This document shows, one piece after another, positions 1 to 9,246 of a DNA stretch of 64,000 nucleotides. Within the stretch, counting starts at the first letter, position 1. The number at the start of each line of letters is the position of its first letter. A program made the position numbers and the translations under genes. This DNA comes from Acidovorax sp. 107 (GTDB lineage Bacteria; Pseudomonadota; Gammaproteobacteria; Burkholderiales; Burkholderiaceae_C). The notes beneath the pieces were generated by a model. It saw only the letters and a list, made by a program, of their open reading frames with translations. It made no database searches and had not been told where the DNA came from. Location of the stretch: positions 1,800,501 through 1,864,500 of the forward strand of contig NZ_QBTZ01000001.1 of assembly GCF_003058055.1 (NCBI RefSeq), in the 5' to 3' direction.

Positions 1-1
1 C

Positions 2-1213
2 AGCAGCAGCGACCCGCTCGGCCGGTTTGTGTGGGTGCATGCCGTGTCGCTGGGCGAAACCCGGGCGGCCGCCATCTTGCTGGCCCAGTTGCGCGAACAG
101 TTGCCGGGCATGCGTCTGCTGCTCACCCACGGCACTGCCACGGGGCGGGCCGAGGGCGAAAAGCTGCTGCTGCCGGGCGACGTGCAGGTGTGGCAGCCCT
201 GGGACACACCGGGCGCCGTGGGACGGTTCCTGCGCAAGTTCCGTCCGGCCATCGGCGTCCTGATGGAAACCGAGGTGTGGCCCAACCTGGTGGCGGGTTG
301 CCGGCAACGGCGCATTCCTCTGGTGCTGGCGAATGCGCGCTTCAACGAGATCTCACTGCGCAAGGCCGAGCGCCTGTCGGCCCTGGCGCGGCCTGCCTAT
401 GGCGGTTTGACTGCCGTCTGGGCGCAGACCCAGGAGGACGCCACGCGGCTCGCGGCCATCGGCGCGCCGGTGCGGGGTGTGCTGGGCAATCTCAAGTTCG
501 ATGTGGTGCCCGATGCGCAGCTGCTGGAGCGCGGTCACCAGTGGCGCGCTCGCACCGGCCGCCCGGTGGTCTTGCTGGCCAGCAGCCGCGAGGGCGAAGA
601 GGCCATGTGGCTGGAGCAGATCCAGAAAATACGGCAAAACCCGCCTCAAGCGCTAGTGGAAAAAGCCGAAGTTGCTATCAATAGTGAAGCAACCGGTGCG
701 GAACAGTCTGCGGTTCAATGGCTGATCGTGCCGCGCCATCCGCAGCGGTTTGACGAGGTCCATCAGTTGCTGCAGCGCGCAGGCCTCTCGGTGTCGCGCC
801 GCAGCACCTGGGCGGCAGCGCCTGTGGCTGCCGACGTGTGGCTGGGGGACTCGATCGGCGAAATGGCGCTGTACTACGGCCTCGCCGATGTGGCCTTGCT
901 GGGCGGGAGTTTTGCCCCGCTGGGCGGCCAGAACCTGATCGAAGCCGCCGCCTGCGGTTGCCCCGTGGTGCTGGGCCCGCACACCTTCAACTTTGCCGAG
1001 GCGGCAGAACTGGCGTGCGCGGCAGGTGCCGCACAGCGGGTGCCCGACCTGGCGCAAGGGATGGCGCAGGCCACGGCACTGGCGCAGGATGCCCAAGCCC
1101 ATCACGAGGCCAGCGAGCGCGCCACCCGGTTTGCGGCCACACACCGGGGTGCTGCACAGGCCACGGCCCGCGAGATTGTGGCGATGGTGCAGCCCGAGGG
1201 GGGCCTGCACTAG
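2..1213 (+). CDS. waaA: 3-deoxy-D-manno-octulosonic acid (Kdo) transferase, 5' partial
   Basis: The gene enters from the left edge already in frame, so its true start lies outside the window; about 403 codons are visible against a usual 420-430. The product is a family 30 glycosyltransferase that adds Kdo to lipid A precursor at the cytoplasmic face of the inner membrane. Visible signatures are WVHAVSLGETRAA near the left end (the Glu of GET is the catalytic base in this family), GVLMETEVWPNL, and the C-terminal donor-binding segment LLGGSFAPLGGQNLIEAAA. Odd feature: codons at about 620-690 are unlike the rest, rich in Lys, Ile and Asn (VEKAEVAINSEA), and match a dispersed palindromic repeat that seems to have inserted in frame. 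Converges with the tolC-type gene. Confidence 0.95.
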   Translation, partial: SSSDPLGRFVWVHAVSLGETRAAAILLAQLREQLPGMRLLLTHGTATGRAEGEKLLLPGDVQVWQPWDTPGAVGRFLRKFRPAIGVLMETEVWPNLVAGCRQRRIPLVLANARFNEISLRKAERLSALARPAYGGLTAVWAQTQEDATRLAAIGAPVRGVLGNLKFDVVPDAQLLERGHQWRARTGRPVVLLASSREGEEAMWLEQIQKIRQNPPQALVEKAEVAINSEATGAEQSAVQWLIVPRHPQRFDEVHQLLQRAGLSVSRRSTWAAAPVAADVWLGDSIGEMALYYGLADVALLGGSFAPLGGQNLIEAAACGCPVVLGPHTFNFAEAAELACAAGAAQRVPDLAQGMAQATALAQDAQAHHEASERATRFAATHRGAAQATAREIVAMVQPEGGLH

Positions 1214-1236
1214 GCTTCAGCGGTTCAACAACCGGA

Positions 1237-1257
1237 TGCACCCAGGCGTGGGGTGCA
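1237..1257. terminator. hairpin between convergent waaA and tolC genes
   Basis: A perfect 7-bp inverted repeat (TGCACCC / GGGTGCA) with a 7-base loop lies in the 53-bp gap between two convergent stop codons. It could act as a bidirectional terminator, but there is no T run on either side, so support is weak. Confidence 0.3.
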
Positions 1258-1266
1258 GGGCTAAAG

Positions 1267-2601
1267 CTATTTGACCAGCAGCGCGTTGACCGCTTCGACG
1301 TCCTGCTGCGACAGCGTGCCGGCTGCCTGGCGCAGCTTGAGCCCGCCCAGCAGCACGTTGTAGCGGGCCTGGGCCAGGTCACGCTTGGTCTGGTAGAGCT
1401 GGCTTTGGGCGTTGAGCACGTCGATGTTGATGCGCACACCCACCTGGTAGCCCAGCTTGTTCGCGTCCAGCGCGCTCTGGCTGGAGGCTTCGGCCGCTTC
1501 GAGGGCCTGTACCTGGCCCTGGCCGGACTGCACGCCGTAGAACGCGGCGCGCGTGGCCTGCGCCACATTGCGGCGGGCGGTCTCCAAGTCGGCCTCGGCC
1601 TTGGTTTCGAGGGCCAGGGTTTCCTTCACGCGGTTTTGCACGGCAAAGCCTGCAAACAGCGGCAGGTTCAAGGCCACGCCCACGCTGGCCGCGTTGCTGC
1701 GGGAGGTGACGCCGGGCGAGGTGATGGTGCCGTGCAGGTTGCGCGTGACGTTGTAGCCCGCCTGCAGGTCCACCGTGGGCAGGTGGCCGGTTTCGGCCTT
1801 CTTGGTCTCCAGGCGCGCAATGTCCAGCGCGATGGCGGCCTGGCGCACGCCGGGCTGCTGGTCGCGGGCGGTGTCCACCCAGGTGGCCAGGTTGTCGGGC
1901 AACACGCTGGGCAGTTGCACGGGCAGGGCCAGCGGCTGGGGCTTGGTGCCGGTGATGCCGACCAGTTGGTCCAGTGCCAGGCGTTTCACGCGCAGGTCGT
2001 TTTCGGCGGCAATCTCTTGGGCAATCACCAGGTCGTAGCGGGCCTGGGCTTCGCGCGAATCGGTCACCGTGGTGGTGCCGACCTCAAAATTGCGCTTGGC
2101 GGCGGCCAGTTGCTCGGACACAGCCGCCTTCTGGGCTTGCACAGAGGCCAGGGTGTCTTGTGCCGCCAGCACATCGAAGTAGGCCTGGCTCACCCGCACG
2201 AGCAGGTCTTGCGTGGCCGCATCGAGCTGGGCCTGGGCCACGTCCACACCGCGCTGGCCTTGCTCCAGCGTGATGCGATTGGCAGGGCGGTACAGCGGCT
2301 GCGACGCGTTGATGCCCACCGTCTGCGCCGTACCGGTGTTCTCGATCCTGGGTTTGCTCAGCTCCACGTTGGAGCGGTTGAGGCCGCCCGTCAGTGCGGC
2401 CGACGGCAGCAGTCCTGCACGCGCCTGGTCGGCACGGCGAGCTGCGGCGTCGAGTTGCGCACGCGCCGACTGCCAGGCCGTGTCGTAGCTGCGGGCCGAT
2501 TCCATCAGCTGTAGCAGACTTTGGGCCTGGGCGGGCGCGCACAGTGCCGCACCCAGCGCCAGGGACAGGATGGACAGGGACAAGGGCCTAAACGGTGTCA
2601 T
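1267..2601 (-). CDS. TolC-family outer membrane efflux channel
   Basis: 444 residues, the normal length for TolC-type outer membrane factors that join inner-membrane pumps to the outside. A Sec signal peptide ends near residue 26 (APAQA). The mature protein shows two related Ala/Gln-rich alpha-helical repeats typical of the OEP fold; conserved-looking stretches are ASQPLYRPANRITLEQG, VSQAYFDVLAAQDTL and, in the second repeat, VGVRINIDVLNAQSQLYQTK. The ATG start gives a proper signal peptide. It lies downstream on the same strand as the rhodanese, methyltransferase and RND pump genes, so it is the likely exit duct for that pump. Confidence 0.93.
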   Translation of the reverse strand: MTPFRPLSLSILSLALGAALCAPAQAQSLLQLMESARSYDTAWQSARAQLDAAARRADQARAGLLPSAALTGGLNRSNVELSKPRIENTGTAQTVGINASQPLYRPANRITLEQGQRGVDVAQAQLDAATQDLLVRVSQAYFDVLAAQDTLASVQAQKAAVSEQLAAAKRNFEVGTTTVTDSREAQARYDLVIAQEIAAENDLRVKRLALDQLVGITGTKPQPLALPVQLPSVLPDNLATWVDTARDQQPGVRQAAIALDIARLETKKAETGHLPTVDLQAGYNVTRNLHGTITSPGVTSRSNAASVGVALNLPLFAGFAVQNRVKETLALETKAEADLETARRNVAQATRAAFYGVQSGQGQVQALEAAEASSQSALDANKLGYQVGVRINIDVLNAQSQLYQTKRDLAQARYNVLLGGLKLRQAAGTLSQQDVEAVNALLVK

Positions 2602-2704
2602 CGGGGGGTCCTTCGGAAGAGTCTGCGAATCGAATCGGAGCGAGCATCAGCGGGCAGCACGGGGGCCACAGCGCGACAAGTGCGGTCCATCCACACCATG
2701 CGCG

Positions 2705-3058
2705 TCAGTAGCGCGGCACCGCCGGGTCGCTTTCGTGCGACCAGGCGTCGATGCCACCGGTGATATTGGCCAGATGCTCGAACCCGTGGTGCTGCAAGAA
2801 CGAGGCCACGCGCAGGCTGCGGGCGCCGTGGTGACACAGGCAGGCAATAGGACGCTGTGCCTGGCGAGCGGGCTCCAGCTCGGCCAACCGCGCGGGCAGC
2901 TCGCCCATGGGAATGGCCACCAGCTCAAACCCGTCGGCGCGCACGCTGGCGGTCTGCAGCTCCCAGGGTTCACGCACGTCCAGCACCAGGGGTTGGCTGC
3001 CTTCCGGGGCGGCGGCAAACCAGGCAGACAGCTGGGCGGGGCGGACGTGATCGATCAT
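2705..3058 (-). CDS. rhodanese-like sulfurtransferase domain protein
   Basis: 117-residue single-domain rhodanese. The active-site loop is CHHGARS (Cys75), and LVLDVREPWE near residue 25 is the usual CH2A-like segment. Single-domain rhodaneses carry persulfide sulfur; the acceptor is unknown here. The ATG at 3058 is preferred over in-frame starts further upstream because the domain begins right after it and the longer form would overlap the methyltransferase gene. It sits between the methyltransferase-like and tolC genes with short gaps, so co-transcription is likely. Confidence 0.88.
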   Translation of the reverse strand: MIDHVRPAQLSAWFAAAPEGSQPLVLDVREPWELQTASVRADGFELVAIPMGELPARLAELEPARQAQRPIACLCHHGARSLRVASFLQHHGFEHLANITGGIDAWSHESDPAVPRY

Positions 3059-3090
3059 GCAAAACTCCGAAGACAACCGAAGGGCAGGGG

Positions 3091-3804
3091 TCAGAACGTG
3101 AAGCCAGAAGGCTCGGGGAAGTTCACCAGGCGCGGCGCGATGGTGTCCCATGGCGCCGTGGTCTCAAAGCGGTCGCCGGTGCGGCGGGTCAGGGTGAAAC
3201 GCATCACGGGCTCGCCGCCCACAATGGCGCCCAGGCGGCCACCGTCGCGCAGCAGGGCCAGCAGGTGGCTGGGCACCTCGGCCACGGAGCCGCTGAGAAC
3301 GATCACGTCGAACGGACCGTCCGGGATCGCATCGCGGGCACCGTCACCCTGGCGCACATCGGCGTTCTGGACGCCGGCATCGCGCAGGTTCTCACGGGCC
3401 ATTTCGGCCAGTTCTGCGTTGATTTCGAGCGACACCACGCGCTCTGCGCGTGCGGCCAGCAGGGCGGCCATGTAGCCCGAGCCTGCGCCGATCTCGAGCA
3501 CGCGGTCGGTGGGCTTGATTTGCAGGTCTTGCAGGATGCGCGCTTCCACGCGGGGTTGCAGCATGCTGTGGCCCAGGCGCACGGCCTCTTCGGCGTCATC
3601 GCCCAGCAGGGGCACTTCGATGTCCATGAAGGCCAGGCTGCGGTAGGCCGGGGGCACAAAGTCTTCGCGGCGCACCACGGCCAGCAGGTCTAGCACGTCG
3701 GCGTCGAGCACGTTCCAGGGACGGATCTGCTGCTCGATCATGTTGTAGCGGGCCTGTGCGACAGGGTCGCTGATGTTGGCGGACGTGTTCAGGGGCAGGT
3801 TCAT
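3091..3804 (-). CDS. protein-L-isoaspartate O-methyltransferase-like protein
   Basis: 237 residues of the PCMT family, SAM-dependent enzymes that repair isoaspartyl residues. SAM-binding motif I is VLEIGAGSGYMAALLA around residue 107, followed by VVSLEINAELAEMARENL. The start ATG has a GGAG about 8 bases upstream. The region before motif I (IRPWNVLDADVL, FVPPAYRSLAFMDIEVPL) fits the diverged PCMT branch common in betaproteobacteria rather than classical Pcm, so the repair activity is inferred, not certain. Confidence 0.85.
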   Translation of the reverse strand: MNLPLNTSANISDPVAQARYNMIEQQIRPWNVLDADVLDLLAVVRREDFVPPAYRSLAFMDIEVPLLGDDAEEAVRLGHSMLQPRVEARILQDLQIKPTDRVLEIGAGSGYMAALLAARAERVVSLEINAELAEMARENLRDAGVQNADVRQGDGARDAIPDGPFDVIVLSGSVAEVPSHLLALLRDGGRLGAIVGGEPVMRFTLTRRTGDRFETTAPWDTIAPRLVNFPEPSGFTF

Positions 3805-3845
3805 GGGATTTCTCCGTGGGGCAGATGCAAGGCCGATCGGGGCGA

Positions 3846-6800
3846 TCAGGACAAACCTTCGATTTTAGGCGCTGCCGGGGCGCGTCCCATCTTGCGAAGG
3901 GCCCACTGGGCCAAGTCGTCCATATAGCAATACACCACAGGCACCACCACCAGGGTCAACAGGGAAGAGGTAATGACCCCACCGATCACCGCCTGGCCCA
4001 TGGGCGCGCGCTGTTCCGCGCCTTCGGACAACGCGAACGCCAGCGGCACCATGCCGAAGATCATGGCCAGCGTGGTCATGAGGATGGGGCGCAGCCGCAC
4101 CCGGGCCGCCAGCAGCAGCGCGTCGGCGCGGGGCAGGCCGGGCACGGTCTGGCCCTGGTCGTTCACATGCTCCTCACGGGCGCGGATCGCAAAGTCCACC
4201 AGCAAGATGGCGTTCTTGGTCACCAGACCCATGAGCATCACCACGCCGATGATCGAGAACATCGACAGCGTGGAGCGAAACATCATGAGCGCCAGTACCA
4301 CGCCGATCAGCGTGAGCGGCAGCGAGGTCATGAGCGCCAGCGGCTGCAGGAAGCTCTTGAACTGGCTGGCCAGAATCATGTAAATGAAGATGATGGCCAT
4401 GGCCAGCGCCGAGATGGCGTAGCCAAACGACTCGGCCATGTTCTTGGTGGAGCCGCCAAACTGGTACCGGTAGCCGGGTGGGAAGGTCACGGTGTCGAGC
4501 GCCTTCTTGATGTCGTTCGACACTTCACCCGCCGAGCGCTGGGATACGTTGGCGTTCACCGCCACTTCGCGGGTCAGGTCGCGCCGGTTGATTTGGTTGG
4601 CGCCGGTGGACTCGGTGACGCTGGCGACCTGGTTCAGGCGCACGATGCGGGTCGTGCCATCGGTGGCCGTCAGTGCGAAGGACAGGCGCTCCAGATCAGC
4701 CGGGGCGGTGCGCGCCTCAGGGGCCAGGCGCACATTCACGTCATAGGTCTGGTCGTCGGGCGCGCGCCAGTTACCCACGGTGGTGCCTGCCACCAGCGTG
4801 CGCAGCGATGCGGCCATGGGCGCCACCGACAGGCCAAGGTCGGACGCCACTTCGCGCTTCACGTCCAGCGCAATCACGGGCTTGTCGGGCTTGGCGCTGG
4901 TGTCCAGGTCCACCAGGCCAGGGATGTCGCGGATCTTCTCGGTGACGATTTTGGTCAGGCGCTCCAGCTCGCGCAGATCGGGCCCCTGCAGCGAAAACTC
5001 AACCTGTTTCTGGCCACCCACGGCGTCCAGCAGCCCCACATGGGTCACGGTGATGCCGGGCACGGTCTTGAGGCGCTCGCGCAGCACGTCGGACATCTGA
5101 TCCACGCTGCGGCTGCGGTCCTTGCGGTCCACCAGCCGCACATAGATGCTCGCGTACATCTTGCCCTGGGCGTTGCCGGTGTTGAGGGTGGACAGCGTGT
5201 AGCGCACTTCGGGCATCTCGCGCAGGATGGCCTCGACCTGCCTGGCCTTGGCCTCGGTGGCTTCGAGCGAAGAACCCACAGGGGTGTAGAAGTTCAGCGT
5301 AGTTTCAGAAAAGTCTGCCTTGGGCACGAACTCTGTGCCGAGCAGCGGCACCATGGCCACGCTCAGCACGAACACCGCCAGGGCAATCGCCATGGTGGCC
5401 AGCTTGTGCACCAGCGACCAGCGCAGGATGTGCTGATAGCCCTCGGCCAGCGCATCGGTGGCGCGGTCAAACCAGCTAGTGACGCGGCCAATGGTCTTGT
5501 CGTAGAAGGTGACAGGCGCCGTCTTGTGGCCGTGCGCATGAATGCTGGGGTCGTGCCAGATGCTCGACAGCATGGGGTCGAGCGTGAAGCTCACGAACAT
5601 CGAGATCATCACCGCCGCGACGATGGTGATGCCAAATTCGTGGAAGAACTTGCCGATGATGCCGCCCATGAACCCGATGGGCATGAACACCGCCACGATG
5701 GACAGCGTGGTGGCCAGCACAGCCAGGCCGATCTCCTGCGTGCCGTCCATGGCGGCGGCGTAGGCGCCTTTGCCCATCTGCACATGGCGCACGATGTTTT
5801 CGCGTACCACGATCGCGTCGTCGATCAACAGGCCCACGCACAGTGACAACGCCATCAGCGTGATCATGTTGATGGTGAAGCCGAACATGTTCATGAACAA
5901 GAACGTGCCGATCAGCGCGATGGGCAGCGTCAGCCCGGTGATGACAGTGGAGCGCCAGGAGTTCAGGAACAGGAACACGATGAGCACCGTGAGGATGGCC
6001 CCCTCGATCAGCGTCTGGCGCACGTTGTTCACCGCCACGCGGATGGGGCGGGCGCTGTCGCCGATGGTCTCCAGCCGCACGCCAGGCGGCAGCTGGTTCT
6101 TCAGTTCCAGCACCGCAGCATTCAGGCCGTCCACCACCTCGATGGTGTTCTCGCCCTGCGACTTTTGCACCGACAGCAGCAGCGTGCGCTGGCCGTTGTA
6201 AAGCGCCAGGCTTTCCACCTCTTGCGCGCCGTCGTTCACGCGGGCGACCTGGTCCAGGCGCACCGGCGCACCGTTTTTGCGGGCGACGATGATCTTGCCG
6301 AAGTCCTCGGGCCGCTCCATGCGCGCGTCGATCTGCACCACGCGCTCCTGCGCCAGCGACCGGATCGCGCCCACGGGCAGGTCCTGGTTCTCATTGCGCA
6401 CGGCATTGGCCACCTGGTCGGGCGTCACGCCAAAGGCCTCCAGGGCCTGCGGATTCAGGTAGATATTGATCTCGCGCTTGGTGGCACCCACCAGGTTCAC
6501 CGCGCCCACGCCACGCACGTTTTCCAAGCGTTTTTTCAGGATCTGCTCGGCCCAGGTGGTCAGTTCCACCGCGCTGCGATTTGATTTTTCGTCGGGCAGC
6601 ACGGCCAGCGACCAGACGGCGCGGCTGGCGGGGTCAAAGCGCAACACGCGCGGCTCCTTGACCTCGGTGCGGAGCAGGGGGCGCACGGTGGCCACCTTTT
6701 CGCGCACGTCTTCGGCCGCCTTGCGCCCGTCGATGTGGAGCTGGAACTCGATGATGACCACCGCAGTGCCTTCATAGCTGCGGGAGGTGAGGGCGTTGAT

Positions 6801-7028
6801 GCCCGCAATCGAGTTGACGCCTTCCTCGATCTTCTTGGTGACTTCGCTCTCGACAATTTCAGGCGATGCGCCCGGGTAGTCCACGGTGACCACCACCACC
6901 GGGAAGTCGATGTTGGGGAACTGATCGACCTTGAGGCGCTGGTACGAGAACAGGCCCAGCACGACGATGGCGAGCATCACCATCGTGGCGAACACGGGGT
7001 TTTTGAGGCTGACTTTGGTGAACCACAT
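3846..7028 (-). CDS. RND (HAE-1 family) multidrug efflux pump, inner-membrane subunit
   Basis: 1060 residues, the standard size of AcrB/MexB/MdtB-type proton antiporters. It starts with the typical amphipathic leader and first membrane helix ([18 protein letters not shown]). The TM4 aspartate pair of the proton relay is present in [14 protein letters not shown], and the TM10 lysine in [15 protein letters not shown]. Two large periplasmic loops follow the duplicated 6+6 TM plan. The adaptor gene ends 15 bp upstream and TolC lies further down, so a complete tripartite pump is encoded. Substrates cannot be told from the sequence. Confidence 0.95.
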   Translation of the reverse strand: MWFTKVSLKNPVFATMVMLAIVVLGLFSYQRLKVDQFPNIDFPVVVVTVDYPGASPEIVESEVTKKIEEGVNSIAGINALTSRSYEGTAVVIIEFQLHIDGRKAAEDVREKVATVRPLLRTEVKEPRVLRFDPASRAVWSLAVLPDEKSNRSAVELTTWAEQILKKRLENVRGVGAVNLVGATKREINIYLNPQALEAFGVTPDQVANAVRNENQDLPVGAIRSLAQERVVQIDARMERPEDFGKIIVARKNGAPVRLDQVARVNDGAQEVESLALYNGQRTLLLSVQKSQGENTIEVVDGLNAAVLELKNQLPPGVRLETIGDSARPIRVAVNNVRQTLIEGAILTVLIVFLFLNSWRSTVITGLTLPIALIGTFLFMNMFGFTINMITLMALSLCVGLLIDDAIVVRENIVRHVQMGKGAYAAAMDGTQEIGLAVLATTLSIVAVFMPIGFMGGIIGKFFHEFGITIVAAVMISMFVSFTLDPMLSSIWHDPSIHAHGHKTAPVTFYDKTIGRVTSWFDRATDALAEGYQHILRWSLVHKLATMAIALAVFVLSVAMVPLLGTEFVPKADFSETTLNFYTPVGSSLEATEAKARQVEAILREMPEVRYTLSTLNTGNAQGKMYASIYVRLVDRKDRSRSVDQMSDVLRERLKTVPGITVTHVGLLDAVGGQKQVEFSLQGPDLRELERLTKIVTEKIRDIPGLVDLDTSAKPDKPVIALDVKREVASDLGLSVAPMAASLRTLVAGTTVGNWRAPDDQTYDVNVRLAPEARTAPADLERLSFALTATDGTTRIVRLNQVASVTESTGANQINRRDLTREVAVNANVSQRSAGEVSNDIKKALDTVTFPPGYRYQFGGSTKNMAESFGYAISALAMAIIFIYMILASQFKSFLQPLALMTSLPLTLIGVVLALMMFRSTLSMFSIIGVVMLMGLVTKNAILLVDFAIRAREEHVNDQGQTVPGLPRADALLLAARVRLRPILMTTLAMIFGMVPLAFALSEGAEQRAPMGQAVIGGVITSSLLTLVVVPVVYCYMDDLAQWALRKMGRAPAAPKIEGLS

Positions 7029-7043
7029 GGCGCGTCAGCCCGC

Positions 7044-8243
7044 TCAGGGTGTCGTGCGCGAGGCAGCTTGCGCGGGCGCAGGCGCAGGCGCGGAGGTCTG
7101 GGGCACGACAGCGGCCTGCGCTGCGGTCACGCGCGTGCCTTCGCGCAGCGAGCCCATGCGGCCCGCAATGACGGTGGTGCCCACAGGCACGCCATCCACA
7201 GCCACCAGGGTCTGCCCGTTGACCACCGCGCGGGCTCCGGTCTGCACCGGTGCATAGGCCACGCGGCCGTCCTTGATGGTCTGCAAGTACGGGGCGGGCT
7301 TGTCGGTGCGCACGGCGTCCAGCGGCACGGTCAGCACCTGGGCGCTGCCGGTGGTCAGCAGGCCTTGCACGAACAGGCCCTGGCGCAGGCTGGCGGTTTG
7401 GGAGGGCTGCTCCACCCGCAGATAGACCGGCACCGTGCGGCTGCCCGCCTGAGCACTGGGGTTGATGCGCACCACCGTCGCTTGCACCGGGGCCGCAGCG
7501 CCTTCGACCGTCAGTTGCGCCTTCTGGCCCACGCGCACGGCCAGCGAATCGGCGGGGGTGAGCAGGGCTTCGAGTTCTAGGCGGGACAGGTCCACCACTT
7601 CAATGATGCGGGCGTCCACAGGCACCCGCTCGCCGGGCTGGGCGAGGCGCTGCGCGACCAAGCCGCTGATCGGGCTCTTGAGCACGGTGTCTTCCAGCGC
7701 CTTGCGGGCCACGTCGGCAGCCGACACAGCGGCCTGGTAGCTGGACTGGGCAGCCTCCAGGCTGGCCTGCGAAGTGACCAGTGCTGTGGCAGAGATGAAG
7801 CCCTGGTCCACCAGCGCGCGGTTGTTGTTGTACTGGCGCTGGTTGATGTCCACCTGCGACTTCGCGGCATCGGCCTGCTGCTGGGCCTGGCGCAGTCGTG
7901 CGCGGGCTTCGGTGGGGTCAATCCGGGCCATTTCCTGGCCCGCTTTGACGGTATCGCCCTCGCGCAAGGTCAGGCCCTGCAGCTCGCCAGCCACACGGGC
8001 CTTCACCATGGCCGAGTCCACCGCCCGCAAGGAGCCTGATACCGGCACACCCAGCTGTAGTTGGGACGATTGCACGGTGACGACCTCATCGACCGCCAGT
8101 TGCAGCGGTGCCTCGGCGCGCTGGGTGGATGCCTCGGCCAAGGCCTTTTGCTGCGCCTGCCGCGCCGCCATGGCCCGCCACACGCCACCACCGAGCAGCA
8201 CAACAACGACGGCCGCAGCCATCCAGGGAATCCAGCGTTTCAT
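7044..8243 (-). CDS. RND efflux periplasmic adaptor (membrane fusion protein)
   Basis: 399 residues from the ATG at 8243. An N-terminal anchor (residues about 6-25, PWMAAAVVVVLLGGGVW) is followed by a lipoyl/barrel-sandwich half-motif (VKARVAGELQGLTLREGD), a coiled-coil hairpin rich in Gln and Ala (RLRQAQQQADAAKSQVDINQ), the second half-motif (TVLKSPISGLVAQRLAQPGE), a beta-barrel and a Pro/Ala-rich tail. Longer in-frame extensions upstream run across the tetR gene and are rejected. Only 2 bp separate it from the tetR stop, indicating one tetR-adaptor-pump transcript. Confidence 0.93.
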   Translation of the reverse strand: MKRWIPWMAAAVVVVLLGGGVWRAMAARQAQQKALAEASTQRAEAPLQLAVDEVVTVQSSQLQLGVPVSGSLRAVDSAMVKARVAGELQGLTLREGDTVKAGQEMARIDPTEARARLRQAQQQADAAKSQVDINQRQYNNNRALVDQGFISATALVTSQASLEAAQSSYQAAVSAADVARKALEDTVLKSPISGLVAQRLAQPGERVPVDARIIEVVDLSRLELEALLTPADSLAVRVGQKAQLTVEGAAAPVQATVVRINPSAQAGSRTVPVYLRVEQPSQTASLRQGLFVQGLLTTGSAQVLTVPLDAVRTDKPAPYLQTIKDGRVAYAPVQTGARAVVNGQTLVAVDGVPVGTTVIAGRMGSLREGTRVTAAQAAVVPQTSAPAPAPAQAASRTTP

Positions 8244-8245
8244 GG

Positions 8246-9004
8246 TCAGGATGTGCGCGAGCGCTTGGAGGAGGGGGGGGGAGAAGAGGGGGGGGACTGA
8301 GTGCCAGCCAGCGGATCGTGACTGGCGCTCGTACTTGCGGACGCCTCGGGGCGCACGCACAGGCCGTGGAGGATGTTGTCGGCCTGGGTCTCGATGTACT
8401 GCTCGGGTGTCATGTCCAGCGAGTCGGGCACGCAGGCGCCGAGCGAGTGCTTCCACAACATCAGAAAGATCATGGGCGCCAGCACCAGGTACACGGCGTA
8501 GTCCAGGTTCACGGTGCGGAACTCGCCGCGTGCAATGCCGCGCTCCAGGATACGGCGCACCAGCGCCTGGCCCGGCAGAATGACTTCGTGCTGATAGAAC
8601 TGGGCGATTTCGGGGAAGTTTTGCGCCTCGCTCAGCATCAGCTTGGTGATGCCGGACGCCTTGGTAGCGCCAATGCGCTCCCACCATACCTGGTAGCAAT
8701 ACCGCAGCACCTCACTGGTGGTGCCCACAAAGCTTTCCAGCTCGTCGTTCCACTCGGCAAAGCGCCCGCCGATGTTCTCGCGCACCACCGCCTTGAAGAG
8801 TTCTTCCTTGCTGGGGAAATATAGGAAAAGCGTGCCCTTGGACACTCCGGCCCGCGCTGCCACCTCGTCCACCCGTGTGGCGGCAAACCCCTTCTCGACG
8901 AACAGGTCGAGCGCGGCCTCCAGCAGTTCTCCTGGGCGGGCTTCCTTGCGGCGCTCGCGTTTGGTGCTGGTGGCGGCTGTGGAGGGCGAAGGGGTAGGGG
9001 TCAA
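8246..9004 (-). CDS. TetR-family repressor of the efflux operon
   Basis: An N-terminal TetR helix-turn-helix is clear (LLEAALDLFVEKGFAATRVD, then RAGVSKGTLFLYFPSKEELF), followed by a helical ligand domain. No ATG is available: in-frame starts are TTG at 9004 or TTG at 9046. I choose 9004 because the longer form would translate through the predicted operator. The 3' end carries uninterrupted G9 and G7 runs (as read on the plus strand), coding a Pro/Ser-rich tail. As the first gene of the operon it should repress its own transcription and that of the pump. Confidence 0.85.
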   Translation of the reverse strand: MTPTPSPSTAATSTKRERRKEARPGELLEAALDLFVEKGFAATRVDEVAARAGVSKGTLFLYFPSKEELFKAVVRENIGGRFAEWNDELESFVGTTSEVLRYCYQVWWERIGATKASGITKLMLSEAQNFPEIAQFYQHEVILPGQALVRRILERGIARGEFRTVNLDYAVYLVLAPMIFLMLWKHSLGACVPDSLDMTPEQYIETQADNILHGLCVRPEASASTSASHDPLAGTQSPPSSPPPSSKRSRTS

Positions 9005-9021
9005 ACCAGGGATTTTTAATG

Positions 9022-9035
9022 ACTGACTGGTTAGT
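9022..9035. promoter_or_regulatory. candidate TetR operator
   Basis: Imperfect palindrome ACTGACT/GGTTAGT (5 of 7 bases pair) in an AT-rich stretch just upstream of the tetR start. The position and form suit autoregulation by the efflux TetR. Binding is inferred. Confidence 0.45.
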
Positions 9036-9209
9036 AATATAGCCAATGCCCGTTACAGCGTCAATGCGGCCTTGTCACACACATTGAAAAAGAGGGTTGG
9101 GTTCACCTCAGGGCATTGCCTACCCATCGACGCTGGCACGGTGGTTGCGTGCGTCCGGTGCCGCGCACCGGCGCCACAAATGTCCGCACGATGGCCGATT
9201 TGAGAGTTA

Positions 9210-9231
9210 AATGTCTTATTGACAGGACATT
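9210..9231. promoter_or_regulatory. candidate GntR operator overlapping a -35 box
   Basis: A 22-bp site with perfect 6-bp arms (AATGTC ... GACATT) lies just upstream of the gntR start. A consensus TTGACA -35 hexamer (9219-9224) falls inside it, and 17 bp further on CTAATA overlaps the start codon, which would make the gntR message nearly leaderless. A repressor bound here would block RNA polymerase, and inducer binding to the UTRA domain would release the whole operon. Confidence 0.5.
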
Positions 9232-9246
9232 AGAACTATTCCTAAT

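Noticed and set aside
838..2514. 558-codon open frame spanning waaA end and antisense to tolC
   Set aside because: Crosses two well-supported genes and has shadow-type composition.
3816..5846. 676-codon open frame antisense to the RND pump gene
   Set aside because: His/Gly/Arg-rich composition with no fold, a mirror of the high-GC codon bias of the real gene on the other strand.
9005..9046. Longer TetR start at TTG 9046
   Set aside because: Would place the palindromic operator inside the coding region; TTG 9004 gives the usual N-terminal length. Not excluded.
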